A stretch of 64,000 nucleotides of DNA from Macrobrachium rosenbergii (Eukaryota > Arthropoda > Malacostraca > Decapoda > Palaemonidae): contig NC_089744.1 of the NCBI RefSeq assembly GCF_040412425.1, forward strand, positions 42,747,599 through 42,811,598, in the 5' to 3' direction. The translations under genes were made by a program, and so were the position numbers. Shown here in pieces: positions 1 through 10,499 of this stretch; position 1 is the stretch's first letter, and the number at the start of each line of letters is the position of its first letter. Under the pieces are notes generated by a model. It did no database searches, was not told where the DNA came from, and saw only the letters and a program-made list of their open reading frames with translations.

Positions 1-215
1 TGGAGCATAAACGAATTGAGCTCCTTAGCTAAGTTGTACCTATTTTTCCCCAAAAGTGGGTGGGGCAACATACCTACACTCAAAACAAAAGAGCGCTACC
101 GCGAATTTCGAATTTTGAGCTGCTGCATAAAGCAGAAACTATAGCTATGTAATTATTTGGTAAGTATATATAAAACTTTTTTATTATAAAAATGTCATTT
201 TTACGATAAACTATT
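1..215 (+). mobile_element. Right inverted terminal repeat of a DIRS element cut by the window edge
   Basis: This segment matches, in the same orientation, the right terminus of DIRS copy C (about 18900-19100). Shared blocks include the Ala/Pro-poor noncoding motif gagcgctaccgcgaat, the stretch around taattatttggtaagtatat, and the T-rich end. It is also the inverse complement of the left terminus of copy A (830-1015). The body of this element would lie upstream of the window. It is assigned as a right end because of its orientation relative to copy C; a solo terminal repeat is the alternative. Confidence 0.7.
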
Positions 216-593
216 TACTAATTTTCAAATATTAATATTAATGTAAATCTCTCTCTCTCTCTCAGTATACAAATCTTTTAATGCAAAAGCAGCAAAATTT
301 CAATAAAATTTTTGCTGTAGGTATGTTGCCATATTTTTTTCGTTCTCTGATTTACTGAACCGTGCTTCATTAAAAGTTCAGTTGTTGACTGTATGATTAT
401 CACACATATTATAACAGTACACAAGAGAATATTTTATCACTGTTGATGTTTCATCTCTAATCACCGTAAAAATATTTAAAATCCGAATTTCATATGTAAG
501 CAACACAAGGGTATTGTTATTTTCCTACCCAGCGTGTCAAATCAAGGCTCGTCACCAGCTGCTGAGCTGAGACTTTATCTGTAGTAAACACCA

Positions 594-660
<67 letters not shown>

Positions 661-829
661 ATTGAAATATGAATTACTGTATCATAAACTTTTATGTACA
701 AAATTAAAAAATATTCCATTAATAAATTCATTTCTTTTAGCAATTAAAACATTATTTTCCTAATTCTTTCGGTAGTAGTGAGCCTTAATCACCTGATTCT
801 CAGAACATAAACATTATAAATGTGGGACG
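216..829. other. AT-rich spacer with CT microsatellites
   Basis: I see no coding signal here. The stretch lies between one DIRS right terminus and the left terminus of the next DIRS element. It contains a short (CT)n at 248-263 and a long one at 597-659. The Arg-Glu repeat ORF on the minus strand is only a translation of the microsatellite. Confidence 0.7.
597..659. repeat. (TC)n microsatellite
   Basis: About 31 uninterrupted TC units, read directly from the sequence. Confidence 0.98.
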
Positions 830-1015
830 ATCATTTTTATATACGTAACTTACCAATAATTACATAGCTATTGTTTCTACTTTATGTGGCAGCTCAAAAT
901 TTGAAATTCACGGTAGCGCTCGTTTAAAGTATAGTTATACTGCCCTGCCCACTCTTGGGGAAGAATAGGTGCGACACAGCTAAAGAGCTCAATTTGTTTC
1001 TGCTGGTCAATGACT
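830..1015 (+). repeat. Left inverted terminal repeat of DIRS copy A
   Basis: The segment is the inverse complement of the terminus at 1-215 (shared gtaattattt/aaataattac core, caaaatt, ggtagcgctc and ggaagaatag blocks). It has the same position relative to gag as the left terminus of copies C and E. Confidence 0.75.
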
Positions 1016-1420
1016 GAACTCTTGGTCAGTGGCAGCTTTGATTTTGTTAATTTTCTTTTTGGTAGCGCAGTCCTGTTAATTAGCTTCTTGGTCATTGGCA
1101 ACTCTGAATTTGGTAATTTCAGCAGATGATTGATATTATCCTTCATTTGGTGAAGTACTTTGTTCTTTTTGGTACTGCAGTCCTGTTAATTAACTTAGCT
1201 AATTCAGACTTCTCTTTTTGTGACTTTCCGAGATTCAAGCTTTACTAGTACAGTAATACTTCGATCTTACATGATTCAAGTTGCGCGAATTCACAGACAC
1301 ACACGAACTTTTCACTGGAACCTAACTAATGGGCATACGCGATTTTTTCACAGACACACGAAATTCCCGAGAAACCCTGCAGTAGTGGGTGTTTAATTTT
1401 TGAAGTAATTTACAAGTTTT

Positions 1421-1650
1421 CATGCTTTTATGTGTAAAATCTGTATGAAAAATGCATTTCATTCTTTTATGTGTTGATTTTACACATAAATGAATTTCAT
1501 GATTTTATGTGTAAAATCTGCATGAAAAATGCATTTCATGTTTTAATGTACAAAATCTCTATGAAAAATGCATTTAATGCTTTCATGTATAAAATCTCTA
1601 TGAAAAATGCATTTCATGCTTTCATGTGTAAAGTCTGTATCGAAAATGTA
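1421..1650. repeat. 39-bp tandem repeat inside the pogo-like element
   Basis: Diverged units of about 39 bp carry the core atgaaaaatgcatttcatg. Because 39 is a multiple of three, the array stays open in one plus frame and produces a repeated 13-residue peptide, which I regard as a by-product rather than a protein. Confidence 0.8.
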
Positions 1651-2290
1651 TTATTTTTATTTTTGTACATGCATAAATATGATGCAAAGGTAATTTCAGC
1701 ACATTCAGTTAGTGTACTTTTACAAGATGTGATACCCATTTGCAAAGTTACTGCACTTTTCAAAGATGATACCCCTACAGAAAATGCTTGTTTAATGTTT
1801 CAAGTACATTTATAAGTTTTCATGCTTTTAACTGTAAAATCGATATGGAAAATTTATATTTATATTTCTGTACATAAATATCATATAAATATTATGTCCA
1901 TTTGCTAAGTCTTTGTCACAAGGACTTTACATGACCTTGAGATGAGGTTGTTCAGTCGCGCTCATTTGATAAAATGAATTTGTTAATGTAATATCAGAGA
2001 TGTAACTAAGAGTTGTATAAGTGTCATTCTTTGAAAATTACTCTGTTCACCTCTGAGAAAAGTGCTGGTGCAATCTGTATGTGCATGTAATTACAGCACG
2101 TTCAGTTGGTGTACTTTTACAAGATGTGATACCCTTATTTACTGCATTTTTCAAAGATGATACCCCTGTAGAAAGTGTGTTTAATTTTTAAGTTTTCGTG
2201 TTTTTAGGTGTAAAATCAGAATGGAAAATTTGTATTTATATATTTGAAGCATAAATACGATACAAAAGCAGTACAGTTACTTTATTACAG

Positions 2291-2292
<2 letters not shown>

Positions 2293-2369
<77 letters not shown>
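2293..2369. repeat. (TC)n microsatellite
   Basis: About 38 uninterrupted TC units within the pogo-like element. Confidence 0.98.
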
Positions 2370-2370
<1 letters not shown>

Positions 2371-2925
2371 AGTAGTTAGCGCTCAAACATACTTTTACAA
2401 CTTATTATTTCTCTGTACGTCATTACCTGTACAGTATATAATTTTAAATTGATTGAATTTACTGTACTACCTTCTACTTAACATTATGTACATGTTTTTG
2501 ATATTTTATGGAATTGTACTTTTGTTGACTGACACATGACGTTTTGCCTAGTGACGCAAAGAAAACGGCTTTTACTCTAAGTGACAAAGAAAACAGCATC
2601 CCATGAATTAGGGGTAACATTAGTATCACGTACACACCTACTGTAAATGCGCTATTATGAAACTGTGTAGTACTCAATTTTTATGTCAACCATTTACTGT
2701 ATTCCTTTTTTAAGTGTAATAAGCTAAATTTTAAATAAAATTACACTAACTTTAGTTCATTTAAAAGTTAGCTTAATACTTTGGGAGCATGATTAGGGTC
2801 ATATTTAGTACTTAAACTCTGGAACATTTATTAGCATTTTTAAAGACCATGCCAAACTTACACGAAAGTTCACCTTGCACGAGGGGCTCCGGAACCTAAC
2901 CTCGCGTAATTTTGAGGTATGACTG

Positions 2926-3526
2926 TATAAGGTATTGTAGTAAGGGCTATAAGAATAGGTTGACTGCAGCCAAATATGACAATCATACTGTTTGTCGTTC
3001 GTGTAGGGAACAACTTTGCTCTCTCGAACTTTGCTGTGACGAGTGTAAGGACTGGAATAAGGGAAAGTGGAAGTGCTTCTTTGGAGGAGTGGTAGAGCTT
3101 TCGACTGGCACGCTGTTGGCCCAGCGTTCGACTCTCCGAGCCACCAAAGAAGAATTAGAGGAATTTATTTCTGGTGATAGAAATTCATTTCTCGTCATAA
3201 TGTGGTTCGGATTCCACAATAAGCTGTAGGTCCCGTTGCTAGGTAACCAGAGGTTCTTAGCCACGTAAAAATAAGTCTAATCCTTCGGGCCAGCCCTAGG
3301 AAAGCTGTTAACCAGCTCAGTGGTCTGGTTAAACTAGATATGCTTAACTTAAGGGGAAATGGAAGACTCTTAATGCACACTCAGACAAATTACAGCGTGA
3401 CAGACTTAGGAAAGCTACTGCTAGGGCTGAAGCGAAAGCTTCTGCTAGTGAGACTTTGTCTCCGGAGGTTGATGTGACTCATTTACCATCAAGCACAGAG
3501 GAATAGACCTTTCATCAAACCTGGAC
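2926..3526 (+). pseudogene. DIRS gag N-terminus, copy A (broken)
   Basis: The frame reads a Cys/His-rich N-terminal module (IRYCSKG, then HTVCRSCR, then CDEC and a Trp-rich K-W-K block), the same module seen at the gag start of copies C and E. Its first codons lie before the transposon, at about 1219-1248, where the expected ATG reads GTG. A SINE interrupts the module at 3074, and gag-like sequence resumes after 3351 with an R-A-T-A-R-A-E-A-K-A run before a stop. The module is presumably nucleic-acid binding; this is inferred from its Cys/His spacing only. Confidence 0.7.
3074..3350 (+). mobile_element. tRNA-derived SINE with target-site duplication
   Basis: A 277-bp insert is flanked by near-identical 15-bp duplications, aagggaaagtggaag (3059-3073) and aaggggaaatggaag (3351-3365). 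Its head contains an A-box-like tggtagagc (about 3090-3098) and a B-box-like gcgttcgactc (about 3124-3134), as expected of a pol III promoter from a tRNA gene. The body, about 3190-3340, is a different conserved-looking block (tgtaggtcccgttgctaggt onward), a candidate shared SINE core. There is no poly(A) tail. It interrupts gag of copy A, so it is younger than that copy. Confidence 0.82.
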
Positions 3527-4268
3527 TTAAGTGATTTAATAAAGCCCCTGAAGTAGTAAGCAAGATAGAATCCCAGATCTTGCATGGAATTTGGATATTG
3601 TCCTCAAATGGCTCTCGGGCCCAGCCTTTGAGCCTCTAGAATTCTCCTCTCTTAAAGATCTGACAAGAAAGACACTTTTTCTAATGGCTTTAGCAACGGC
3701 GAAGAGGGTTAGCGAGCTGCATGCTTTTGATAAGAGAGTAGACTTCTCGCAAGGTGACGCTATCTGCTCCTTGACCTTAGGTTTTATGGTGAAGAACGAA
3801 GACCCCTCTAGCCCCCTGGCCATGCTCCTCTCCAGTCAAGAGCCTGGCTAACATTCTAGGTCAAGCAGATCAGGAAAGACTCCTCTGCCCAGTTCGTTCT
3901 CTTTGCAAGTATTTAAGTAGAACCAAAGAAGTTAGAGGCCCTCCTCCGAATCTGTGGTGTTCAGTTAAAAACTCCAGTCGGCTGTTATCCAAGAATGCCT
4001 TAACATTCTTTTTAAGAACTGATTTTTTAATCACACTCCAAGATGCAGGAAGTTGTCTTTCCTTTATGTAAGGTCAAAGCACATGAAATTAGAGCAGTGG
4101 CGACTTCCTTGGCCTTTAAGCGCAATCTATCTCTGTCTTCTCTCCTGCACGCCACGTATTGGAGGTGCAAATCAGTTTTTGCAATGTTCTACCTGAGTGA
4201 TGTGGAAACAATTTACGAAAGTTGCAGTACAGTACTCTTGGCCTGTTTTCCGCAGCTGGCATGGTGTT
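3527..4268 (+). pseudogene. DIRS tyrosine recombinase, C-terminal part, copy A
   Basis: Tyrosine recombinases join and cut DNA through an Arg/His/Arg/Tyr site and integrate DIRS circles. Here the Arg box is present as ATAKRVSELHA (about 3693-3725), and the second block as KAHEIRAVATS (about 4074-4106, H-x-x-R). FYLSDV near 4189 includes the probable nucleophile Tyr region. Frame changes and stops separate these blocks (stop at 3849, shifts near 3900-4040). The N-terminal core-binding half is absent. Of all copies in the window this one best preserves the H-x-x-R block. Confidence 0.75.
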
Positions 4269-4289
4269 AGGTGATGAGGGATAGGAGGA

Positions 4290-4821
4290 ATTTCTTGACT
4301 TTTTGTCTATCTATTCTCCTTGAATGAGGATTGGTGTTTTCTTGGGAAGCATGATTGGTACTGTGTCGTGAGTGCCATCAGTTGGTTTGATTTTTAACAA
4401 GTTTATGGTGTAGGATTTAACTTTCTGGTCATATTTTGTACTGCGCCCAGGTTAAGGGCACATACACATTTTGATGTGTCCTTTTTGGGTTTTTAGTTTT
4501 GGCAACGTGATTAACTCCTGCGTTACAAAGCACCCACTGAAGTAGAGGCGACTCTTGGCTCTACCACCACGCCACTACAGATCGAGAGGAGTTCTGACCA
4601 AGGCAGTACCCACCTGCCGTAGCTCCCTCACCGAGTAAGGTTACAACAAGCATTTCACGATGCTAGCTAAATTTTCTATTTCAAATTCACCTCCATCCGT
4701 GAGTGTTTTTGAGTAGTTTTGTCCATGTATCCCACCTCCTGTCAATGTGGGATTCAGCTTTGTAATTATTTGGTAAGTTGCATATATAAAAATGACATTT
4801 TTATAATAAAATAAAGTTTTA
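4290..4821 (+). mobile_element. 3' noncoding region and start of the internal complementary region, DIRS copy A
   Basis: This stretch aligns by eye over its whole length with 18300-18838 of copy C: gtactgcgccc, gtagaggc, cgccactacag, gagtgtttttgagtag and gtccatgtatccc occur in the same order. It ends in aaaaatgacatttttataat and then meets the terminus of copy B. The exact junction lies between 4785 and 4822, because both elements share this short sequence. Confidence 0.75.
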
Positions 4822-4990
4822 AATATCTAACTTCCTGGTAGTTACATATATATAGCTTTATCCCCGATTCTCCCCACTCAGAAATTCAAAATTGCATAAA
4901 TGCAATCGCTGATAGATGGTCAGGTGGCCATACCTGAGCCCTCTACCAGGTAACTAGAACCATTCCCAATTGTCCTCAGAAATTCCCTGC
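4822..4990 (+). repeat. Left inverted terminal repeat, DIRS copy B
   Basis: Inverse complement of 11090-11240. The best stretch is 37 bp without mismatch (4950-4986); gaaattcaaaatt and ggtcaggtggcca blocks are also shared. Confidence 0.88.
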
Positions 4991-5190
4991 CGTCGTTCTA
5001 TCAACACGTTGGAAATTCGCTCTACTTTGGTTTGCTTTACTACAATTGGTGAAGTACCCATTACTTGTTTGGTTTTCCCGTTGATGGCTTTCGCTGATTT
5101 TGGATCTTCCCTGGATTTTTCGTTTCTCATTGTTAGCCTATCTGTTCGGTTTCTGACTGTTACAATTGTTCTTTGTACTTGCTTTTCAAG

Positions 5191-7390
5191 ATGGCTGACC
5201 CTGTTGTTAGAATGTGTGTTGGGGATGCAAGAACCGGCTTCCAAGGCTGCTCTTGATCCCCACACAGTTTGTAAGAAATGCAGAGATCATGTGTGTGCAT
5301 TTGATGATAGATGCAAGGAGTGTGAAAGTTTGTCCGAGAAAGAGTGGAGAGAGTATGATCGCTATGTGAGGCGATTGGAAAAGGACAGAATTAGGAGAGC
5401 TAGATCTTCCAGTGTCCTTTCAGCTAGGTCTTCTGATAGTCAAGTCCTTTCTAACTTGTCTGATACTAATATTCCTGATCCTAACCCTAAGGCTTTAGTA
5501 CCCGATCCTCCTGCGGAGTCGGGAGTAAGTAATCCGTCTTTAAAGGATATAATGGCTGCTATTTCTGCCATAGGAGTTTCTACCAAAACAATCCCTTTCT
5601 TCGGATAGGGAAGTGATGTGGGGGGCAGTGCATAGTTTGCAACAAAAGTTCGGTGACAGTGTTAGTGCAGTGGAGGGTGCGTCCGTTCGTGTCTGTCACG
5701 CTCCTAGCCCTAGACCTCTTCCATGCTCCCCAACCCCTGGGAGAAGGAACGTCGACAGGCTAAGGGAGGTGAGAGACGTTGAACAACGAGCGGACGTCCC
5801 CTCGAGCGATCCTGTTGACGCATCCCAGGACGCTCCCCTCGCCGCAGGAAAGGCGAGATGAGGGCGTGTTCGTCTTCCTCGGATGACGCAAGACCCAGAC
5901 GTGGTTGGCGTCAGTCACAAGAGTCTAGACCTATCAAGAGACGCAGGTCCCCCTTCCCGCTCCAACAACCCTCTTGCAGCAAATGGAGCTCTCCAGAGAG
6001 ATTCCTGTCGGAAGAAGACGGCGTTTCTGCGCCTAAACAGAGGCGTAAGACGCATAGCTCGTCGGAGGAAGAAGACGTATACATGACTTCAGTTCACGCT
6101 TCTCCCCGCCCCAGAATGGGACGTGTAGCATTTAGCTGCGTCACCACCTCTTCATCAAAAGATCCCAGCTAGAGTCTCCGAAGTTGTGGAAGCTAGTGCA
6201 GTGCCATCTCCAGTTGTTTCCCAGCAGCAAGTGGCACCTCAAGTAAAGTTCTTGTCGGAAGTCCAGCAGTCCCTTGCGTCTCTTTTTGACTCTTACAAGT
6301 CGCAAGGACTAAGAGAAGAAACACACAAGAAGGAATCTAAGGACGTCAACAGACCCAAGAAGAGGGTAAGGCAAGAATCAGAACAACAAGACGCTAACAA
6401 CCAGCAAGACGCAAACTCGCGGCAAGTTGCAGCGCTCATAGACGCTTCCCCGCAACAAGCAAGCCGCACGAGTGACGGGAGATGAACAAGGATCGTGGTC
6501 GCCCTCGCAGCAAGTTGGACGCATGCGTGGCGCCGCACGCAAGCAGCACGATTCACACAATTTCCCCTCTCGTTCGACATCGAAATAGCGGATCCCTTGG
6601 AAGAGATCTCGGAAGAGGAAACTCAAGAAACTCTTCATGCCGCTGATCTGAAAAGACTTCTTACTCTTTTGGCGGACTTATTTCCTAACGATTTTCATCA
6701 GGCCGTACCTCGGAGTCCTCCCTCCCAATATTTGATGGGTAGACCCCAGAAGTCTTCCTCATTCAAAAAGACAGTGTTGGCCAAATCAGTGAAAGAGAGC
6801 TTTTCGACACTGAATGATTGGATTTTGAAGAAGAAGGAACAAGGAAAGACAACTTTTTCCTTTCCCCGACAAGATTGGCTTCTAGATCCAGCGTGTGGTA
6901 CGAGACTGGGAAGCTCTCGGTTTGGGAGTTCCTGCCTCCTCCCAAGGGGACTTCTCCAGACTCGTTGACTCTTCACGGAGAACAGCCATGACTAAAGCCA
7001 AGGTTCTGTGGTCCACTTCGGAGTTGGATCATTTGCTGAAAGGCGTCTTCAGAACTATTGAAGTCTTCAGCTTGATGGACTGGACTCTTGCAGCTCTTGC
7101 AGAGGTTTCAGATCAGAAGAATGACACGCAAATGCACCTTATTGCCTGTCTCGATAAAGCTGTGAGGGACGGGTCGGTCGAACTTTCTGCCCTTTTCACA
7201 GCAGGTGTTATCAAAAAACGAGCTATGTTGTGTTCGTTCTGTGTCGTCTGGAGTGACTTTAGCTCAGAAATCTGAACTGTTGTATGCTCCCTTATCTAAA
7301 CAGCTCTTCCCTTCAGAGCTGGTTAAGGACTTATCAGCAGGCCCTTGCGCAACAATCAACGCAAGATCTGATCACAAGGACTGCTAGGAA
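5191..7390 (+). pseudogene. DIRS gag-like ORF, copy B (frameshifted)
   Basis: The start is placed at 5191 (MADPVVRMC), at the same place as the MSDSS start of copies C and E. A frameshift near 5221-5226 moves into the frame reading PHTVCKKCRDHVCAF and CKEC, the Cys/His module shared by all copies, followed by a basic helical stretch (EYDRYVRRLEKDRIRRA). The frame breaks again at 5608, 5859, 6172, 6485 and later. The C-terminal part (about 6895-7270: GDFSRLVDSS, SELDHLLKGVF, CLDKAVRDGS) matches 14540-14960 of copy C. This gag-like protein has no assigned enzyme role; it presumably packages the RNA. Confidence 0.72.
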
Positions 7391-7559
7391 AGTTCTTCCG
7401 GCAAACTTTTTTAGCCAGGAAGGAAGGACAAGGAAGCTCCTGACGCGTCAGCCCCTTTCGTGGGAGAGCCCTTTCGAGAGGAAGTCAGAGAATGGCTGCT
7501 GGAGGACAACCGTAAGAACCCCAAGCAGCAACCCAAATCCAAGAAATGATCACAACAAC

Positions 7560-8600
7560 CTCCAGACACAAGTGGGAGCCAGGTTATCCCACTTTTGGCA
7601 AGAGTGGAGCCAAAGGGGAGCGGACGTATGGACAGTCGAAGTTTTGAAGGAAGGATACAAGATTCCCTTCCTAAGGAAGCCCCCTCTTTCACAAGAACCG
7701 TTAGAGTTGACAGCTACTTACTCGGGGAGCAAAGCAGCAGCTCTTCAAGAACAGGTGACCCAGATGCTATCAAAAGCAGCAATAGAAGAGGTAAAGGACC
7801 TCGTCAGAGGGTTTTTACAACAGACTTTTTCTGGTACCCAAGAGCTCGGGGTTGGAGACCAGTTCTGGACGTAAGTCCACTGAACAAATACGTAAGCAAA
7901 GTCAAGTTTGCCATGGAGACATCTGCGTCAGTCCTAGCAGGCACCAAACAGGAAGACTGGATGGTTTCAATAGACCTACAGGGGCGTATTTTCACGTCCA
8001 CCAATTCACCCGAACTACAGAAAATATCTGAGGTTTGTGCATCTCGGGACAACCTATCAGTTCAGAGCACTTTGTTTTGGACTAAGCACGGCTCCTTACG
8101 TTTTCTCTGAGTGGCATCGAACGTAGCTCACTGGTTACATCTAAAGGGATACGGATTTCGATGTACCTGGACGATTGGCTAATCAGAGCCAGATCGCAAG
8201 CAAAGTGTCTGGAGGATCTACAAGTTACAATGAATTTGACGCAACAATTAGGTCTGGTAGTAAATCTAGCCAAATCGCAGCTAACGCCTTCACAGGACAT
8301 CATCTACCTGGGGATGAGGATTCAGTCTGGGTCAGTGGTTTTTCGGGCTTTTCCAGCCCCGAAACGCATTCTAGATTGCTTAGAAAAGGTGAAGCTCTTT
8401 CTAGGGAGATGGACCTGTTCGGCGAGGGAGTGGATGAGTCTGCTGGGGACCCTCTCCTCGATCGAACAATTCGTCTCCCTGGGAAGACTACATCTACGTC
8501 CACTTCAGTTCCATCTGTCAAGCTATTGGAAAAGAGGCCAAGATCTGGAGACGTGGATTCCGATCCCTCTGGGAATCAAAAACATTTGAGTTGGTGGAAC
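7560..8600 (+). pseudogene. DIRS reverse transcriptase, copy B
   Basis: The domain begins with VGARLSHFWQEW and the V-L-K-E-G-Y block typical of DIRS-type RT, then WRPVLDVSPLNKYV. Motif A, expected near 7960-8000, is degraded (SIDLQGR in place of a D-x-x-D-A-Y-F box). Motif C is intact as YLDDW (8164-8178), and LVVNLAKSQL and YLGMRI follow as expected. At least three frames are used (breaks near 7800, 8000 and 8110), so no intact enzyme is made. Known role: cDNA synthesis from the element RNA. Confidence 0.85.
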
Positions 8601-9047
8601 GACCCCAAAAAACTTCAATTAGGCCTCGAACTTCAACAAAAGAACCCCGACCTAGTGTTGTATTCAGACGCATCGGACATGGGATGGGGTGCAACGCTGG
8701 GGAAGGGCGAGATCTCAGGTCTATGGGAAAACCATCAGAAGAAATGGCATATAAATGTCAAGGAACTGGTGGCCATTCATCTTGCACTAGTCCACTTTCA
8801 GGAGAAGGTCCAGAACAAGATTGTACAGGTCAACGCAGAGACAACACCACAGCGTTGGCCTACATCAGGAAACAGGGTGGCACTCGTTCGTTTTCCCTTT
8901 ACGAGGCAGCCAAAGATCTCCTGCTGTGGGCAGAAAGCGAACAACTTAACTCTGATCACCGCTTCATAGAGGGAGAGAAGAACGTCAGAGCGGATCTTCT
9001 CAGCAGAGGAAGACAGGTTCTCACGACAGAATGGACCTTACATCACG
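8600..9047 (+). pseudogene. DIRS RNase H, copy B
   Basis: RNase H follows RT directly. The expected acidic residues are visible: LVLYSDASDMGWGA (first Asp), WHINVKELVAIHLAL (Glu), DNTTALAYIRKQGG (second Asp) and HRFIEGEKNVRADLLSR (last Asp). The first two are in one frame and the last two in another, so a frameshift lies around 8800-8830. It would remove RNA from the RNA/DNA hybrid. Confidence 0.83.
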
Positions 9048-9400
9048 ATGTGTGCAACAGGCTTTGGAATCTGTGGGGAGGGCGTCAATGCAGACCTCTT
9101 TGCGACACAGAGAACGAAGAGGTTACCAGTCTACTGCTCTCCAGTCCCAGACCAGGAAGCAGTGGCAGTGGACGCCTTCCTCATGAATTGGGAGAGGACT
9201 AGACATGTACGCTTTTCCCCCATTCAAGATCCTAGACAGAGTCATGAAGAAGTTCAGGGAGTCGAACGACGCCCGCATGACCCTGATAGCTCCATTTTGG
9301 CCCATGAGACCATGGATCACAGAGGTGATGGAGTGGCTAGTAGACACCCCAGATCGTTACCTTGTCGGAACGATCTACTCAGACAGCCACATATAGAGAG
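9048..9400 (+). pseudogene. Dam-like methyltransferase segment of DIRS, copy B
   Basis: Between RNase H and recombinase the frames read DLFATQR, YCSPVPDQEA, DAFLMNWER, YAFPPFKIL and LIAPFWPMRPW. DIRS elements are known to carry a domain related to phage Dam N6-adenine methyltransferase here, with a D/N-P-P-Y/F type motif; the F-P-P-F, D-A-(F)-x-x-W and D-L-F-A blocks fit that layout. In this copy PPF is preceded by Phe, not Asp/Asn, which argues against activity. A frame change falls near 9190. Confidence 0.6.
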
Positions 9401-9409
9401 ATACCATCA

Positions 9410-10430
9410 AAATCTCCTCGCTCTCAACCTAACTGCCTTTCGACTATCGAAAAACTGGCAAGAGCGAAGGGTTTTTCAAGGGAAGCTGCAAGAGCCATCG
9501 CGAGAGCGAGGAGAACGTCCACACTCAAGGTGTACCAATCAAAGTGGGACGTTTTCAGGGAATGGTGCAGGAAAAACAACATTTCCTCTTCCAGTACCTC
9601 TCTAACTCAACTGGCAGATTTTCTTCTGCATTTGAAAACCCAAGGAAACCTAGCAGTATCTACCATCAAGGGATACCGCAGCATGCTTGCTTCCGTCTTC
9701 CGTCACAGAAATATTGATGTGTCGGGAGACAAGGACCTCACGGATCTCATAAGGTCCTTTGAGACAGTTAAGAGGAAGGACAACCCGACCCCCTCTTGGA
9801 ATTTGGGCGTAGTCTTAAAATTTTTAACCTCGAAGGCAGGTTTGAACCTCTCGACAAGGCTTCATGGAAGGATCTCACTAAGAAGACCCTTTTCCTGGTC
9901 GCGTTGGCTCACAGCCAAGAGGGTAGGAGAACTACAAGCCTTTAGCAAGAAAGTAGGCTTCAATGGGAAAATGCAGTCTGCTCACTTCAACTTGGTTTTC
10001 TCGCTAAAAACGAGAACCCTTCTCAACCATGGCCCAGATCTTTTTCCATACCAGGGCTGTCTCATTTAGTAGGACAGGAAAAAGAGAGAGGCCTTTGTCC
10101 AGTAAACAAACCCTAAAATTTTATCTACAAAGGACCAGAAACATGAGAGGTCAGACAGATCACCTCTGGTGCTCAGTGAAGAAACCTTCGTTACCCTTAT
10201 CAAAGAATGCACTGGCGTTCTTTATCAAGGACTTAATAGGGGAAGCTCACCAAGAATGTGACGAGAAAAGCTTTCCAATCCTCAAAGTCAAAGACAATGA
10301 ATGTTGGTAAAGGGTGGCAACTTCGATGGCTTATAGACACAACAGGTCTATGAAATCGATTTTGGAAGCGACTTTTGGCGAAGCAAATCTATCTTCAGAA
10401 ATTGTTACCTGAAAGAAGTACAGACCCAAT
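9410..10430 (+). pseudogene. DIRS tyrosine recombinase, copy B
   Basis: The N-terminal core-binding half is readable as RAKGFSREAARAIARARR, KVYQSKWDVFREWCRKN and STIKGYRSMLASVFRH (about 9450-9710). The Arg box TAKRVGELQAF is at about 9914-9946, and the LKNAL-type block SLPLSKNALAFFIKDL at about 10180-10240. The last block reads KVKDNECW and a stop where H-x-x-R is expected (about 10288-10310), so the catalytic His/Arg pair is lost. VATSMAYRHNRSMKSIL follows out of frame. A frameshift lies near 10030. Confidence 0.82.
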
Positions 10431-10499
10431 ATGAGGATTGCTGTTCCCTGGGAACCAACCACGTTGCCTCGAGAATAGTTGGAGAGGGTACTAGCCTGC

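Larger units (their letters stand above)
1251..2925. mobile_element. Pogo/Tigger-like non-autonomous DNA transposon, TA-flanked
   Basis: The left end cagtaatacttcgatcttac and the inverse complement of the right end, cagtcatacctcaaaattac, form imperfect terminal inverted repeats. Both ends are flanked by TA (1249-1250 and 2926-2927). CAGT-type ends with a TA target are typical of the pogo/Tigger branch of Tc1/mariner. No transposase frame is visible in its 1675 bp; it holds a 39-bp tandem repeat, an internal duplication of about 130 bp (1696-1830 against 2094-2210) and a CT microsatellite. Removing it with one TA copy rejoins the gag frame of copy A. The family name is inferred from the ends only. 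Confidence 0.78.
830..4821 (+). mobile_element. DIRS copy A, internally deleted and invaded by two other elements
   Basis: Copy A keeps a left inverted terminal repeat (830-1015), a 5' leader, the start of gag, the C-terminal part of the tyrosine recombinase and a 3' noncoding region closely matching that of copy C. The RT, RNase H and methyltransferase sections are missing, so the gag start joins the recombinase around 3500-3530. Two insertions interrupt gag: a TA-flanked transposon (1251-2925) and a SINE (3074-3350). The right side ends where copy B begins; a possible continuation is at 11278-11500. It belongs to the same family as copy C by gag leader, zinc-knuckle and 3' region. Confidence 0.8.

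Noticed and set aside
552..743. Minus-strand ORF with an Arg-Glu repeat
   Set aside because: Translation of a (CT)n microsatellite; the same applies to 12528-12815 and 37853-38115.
1471..1815. Plus ORF with a 13-residue repeat
   Set aside because: Produced by a 39-bp noncoding tandem repeat in the pogo-like element.
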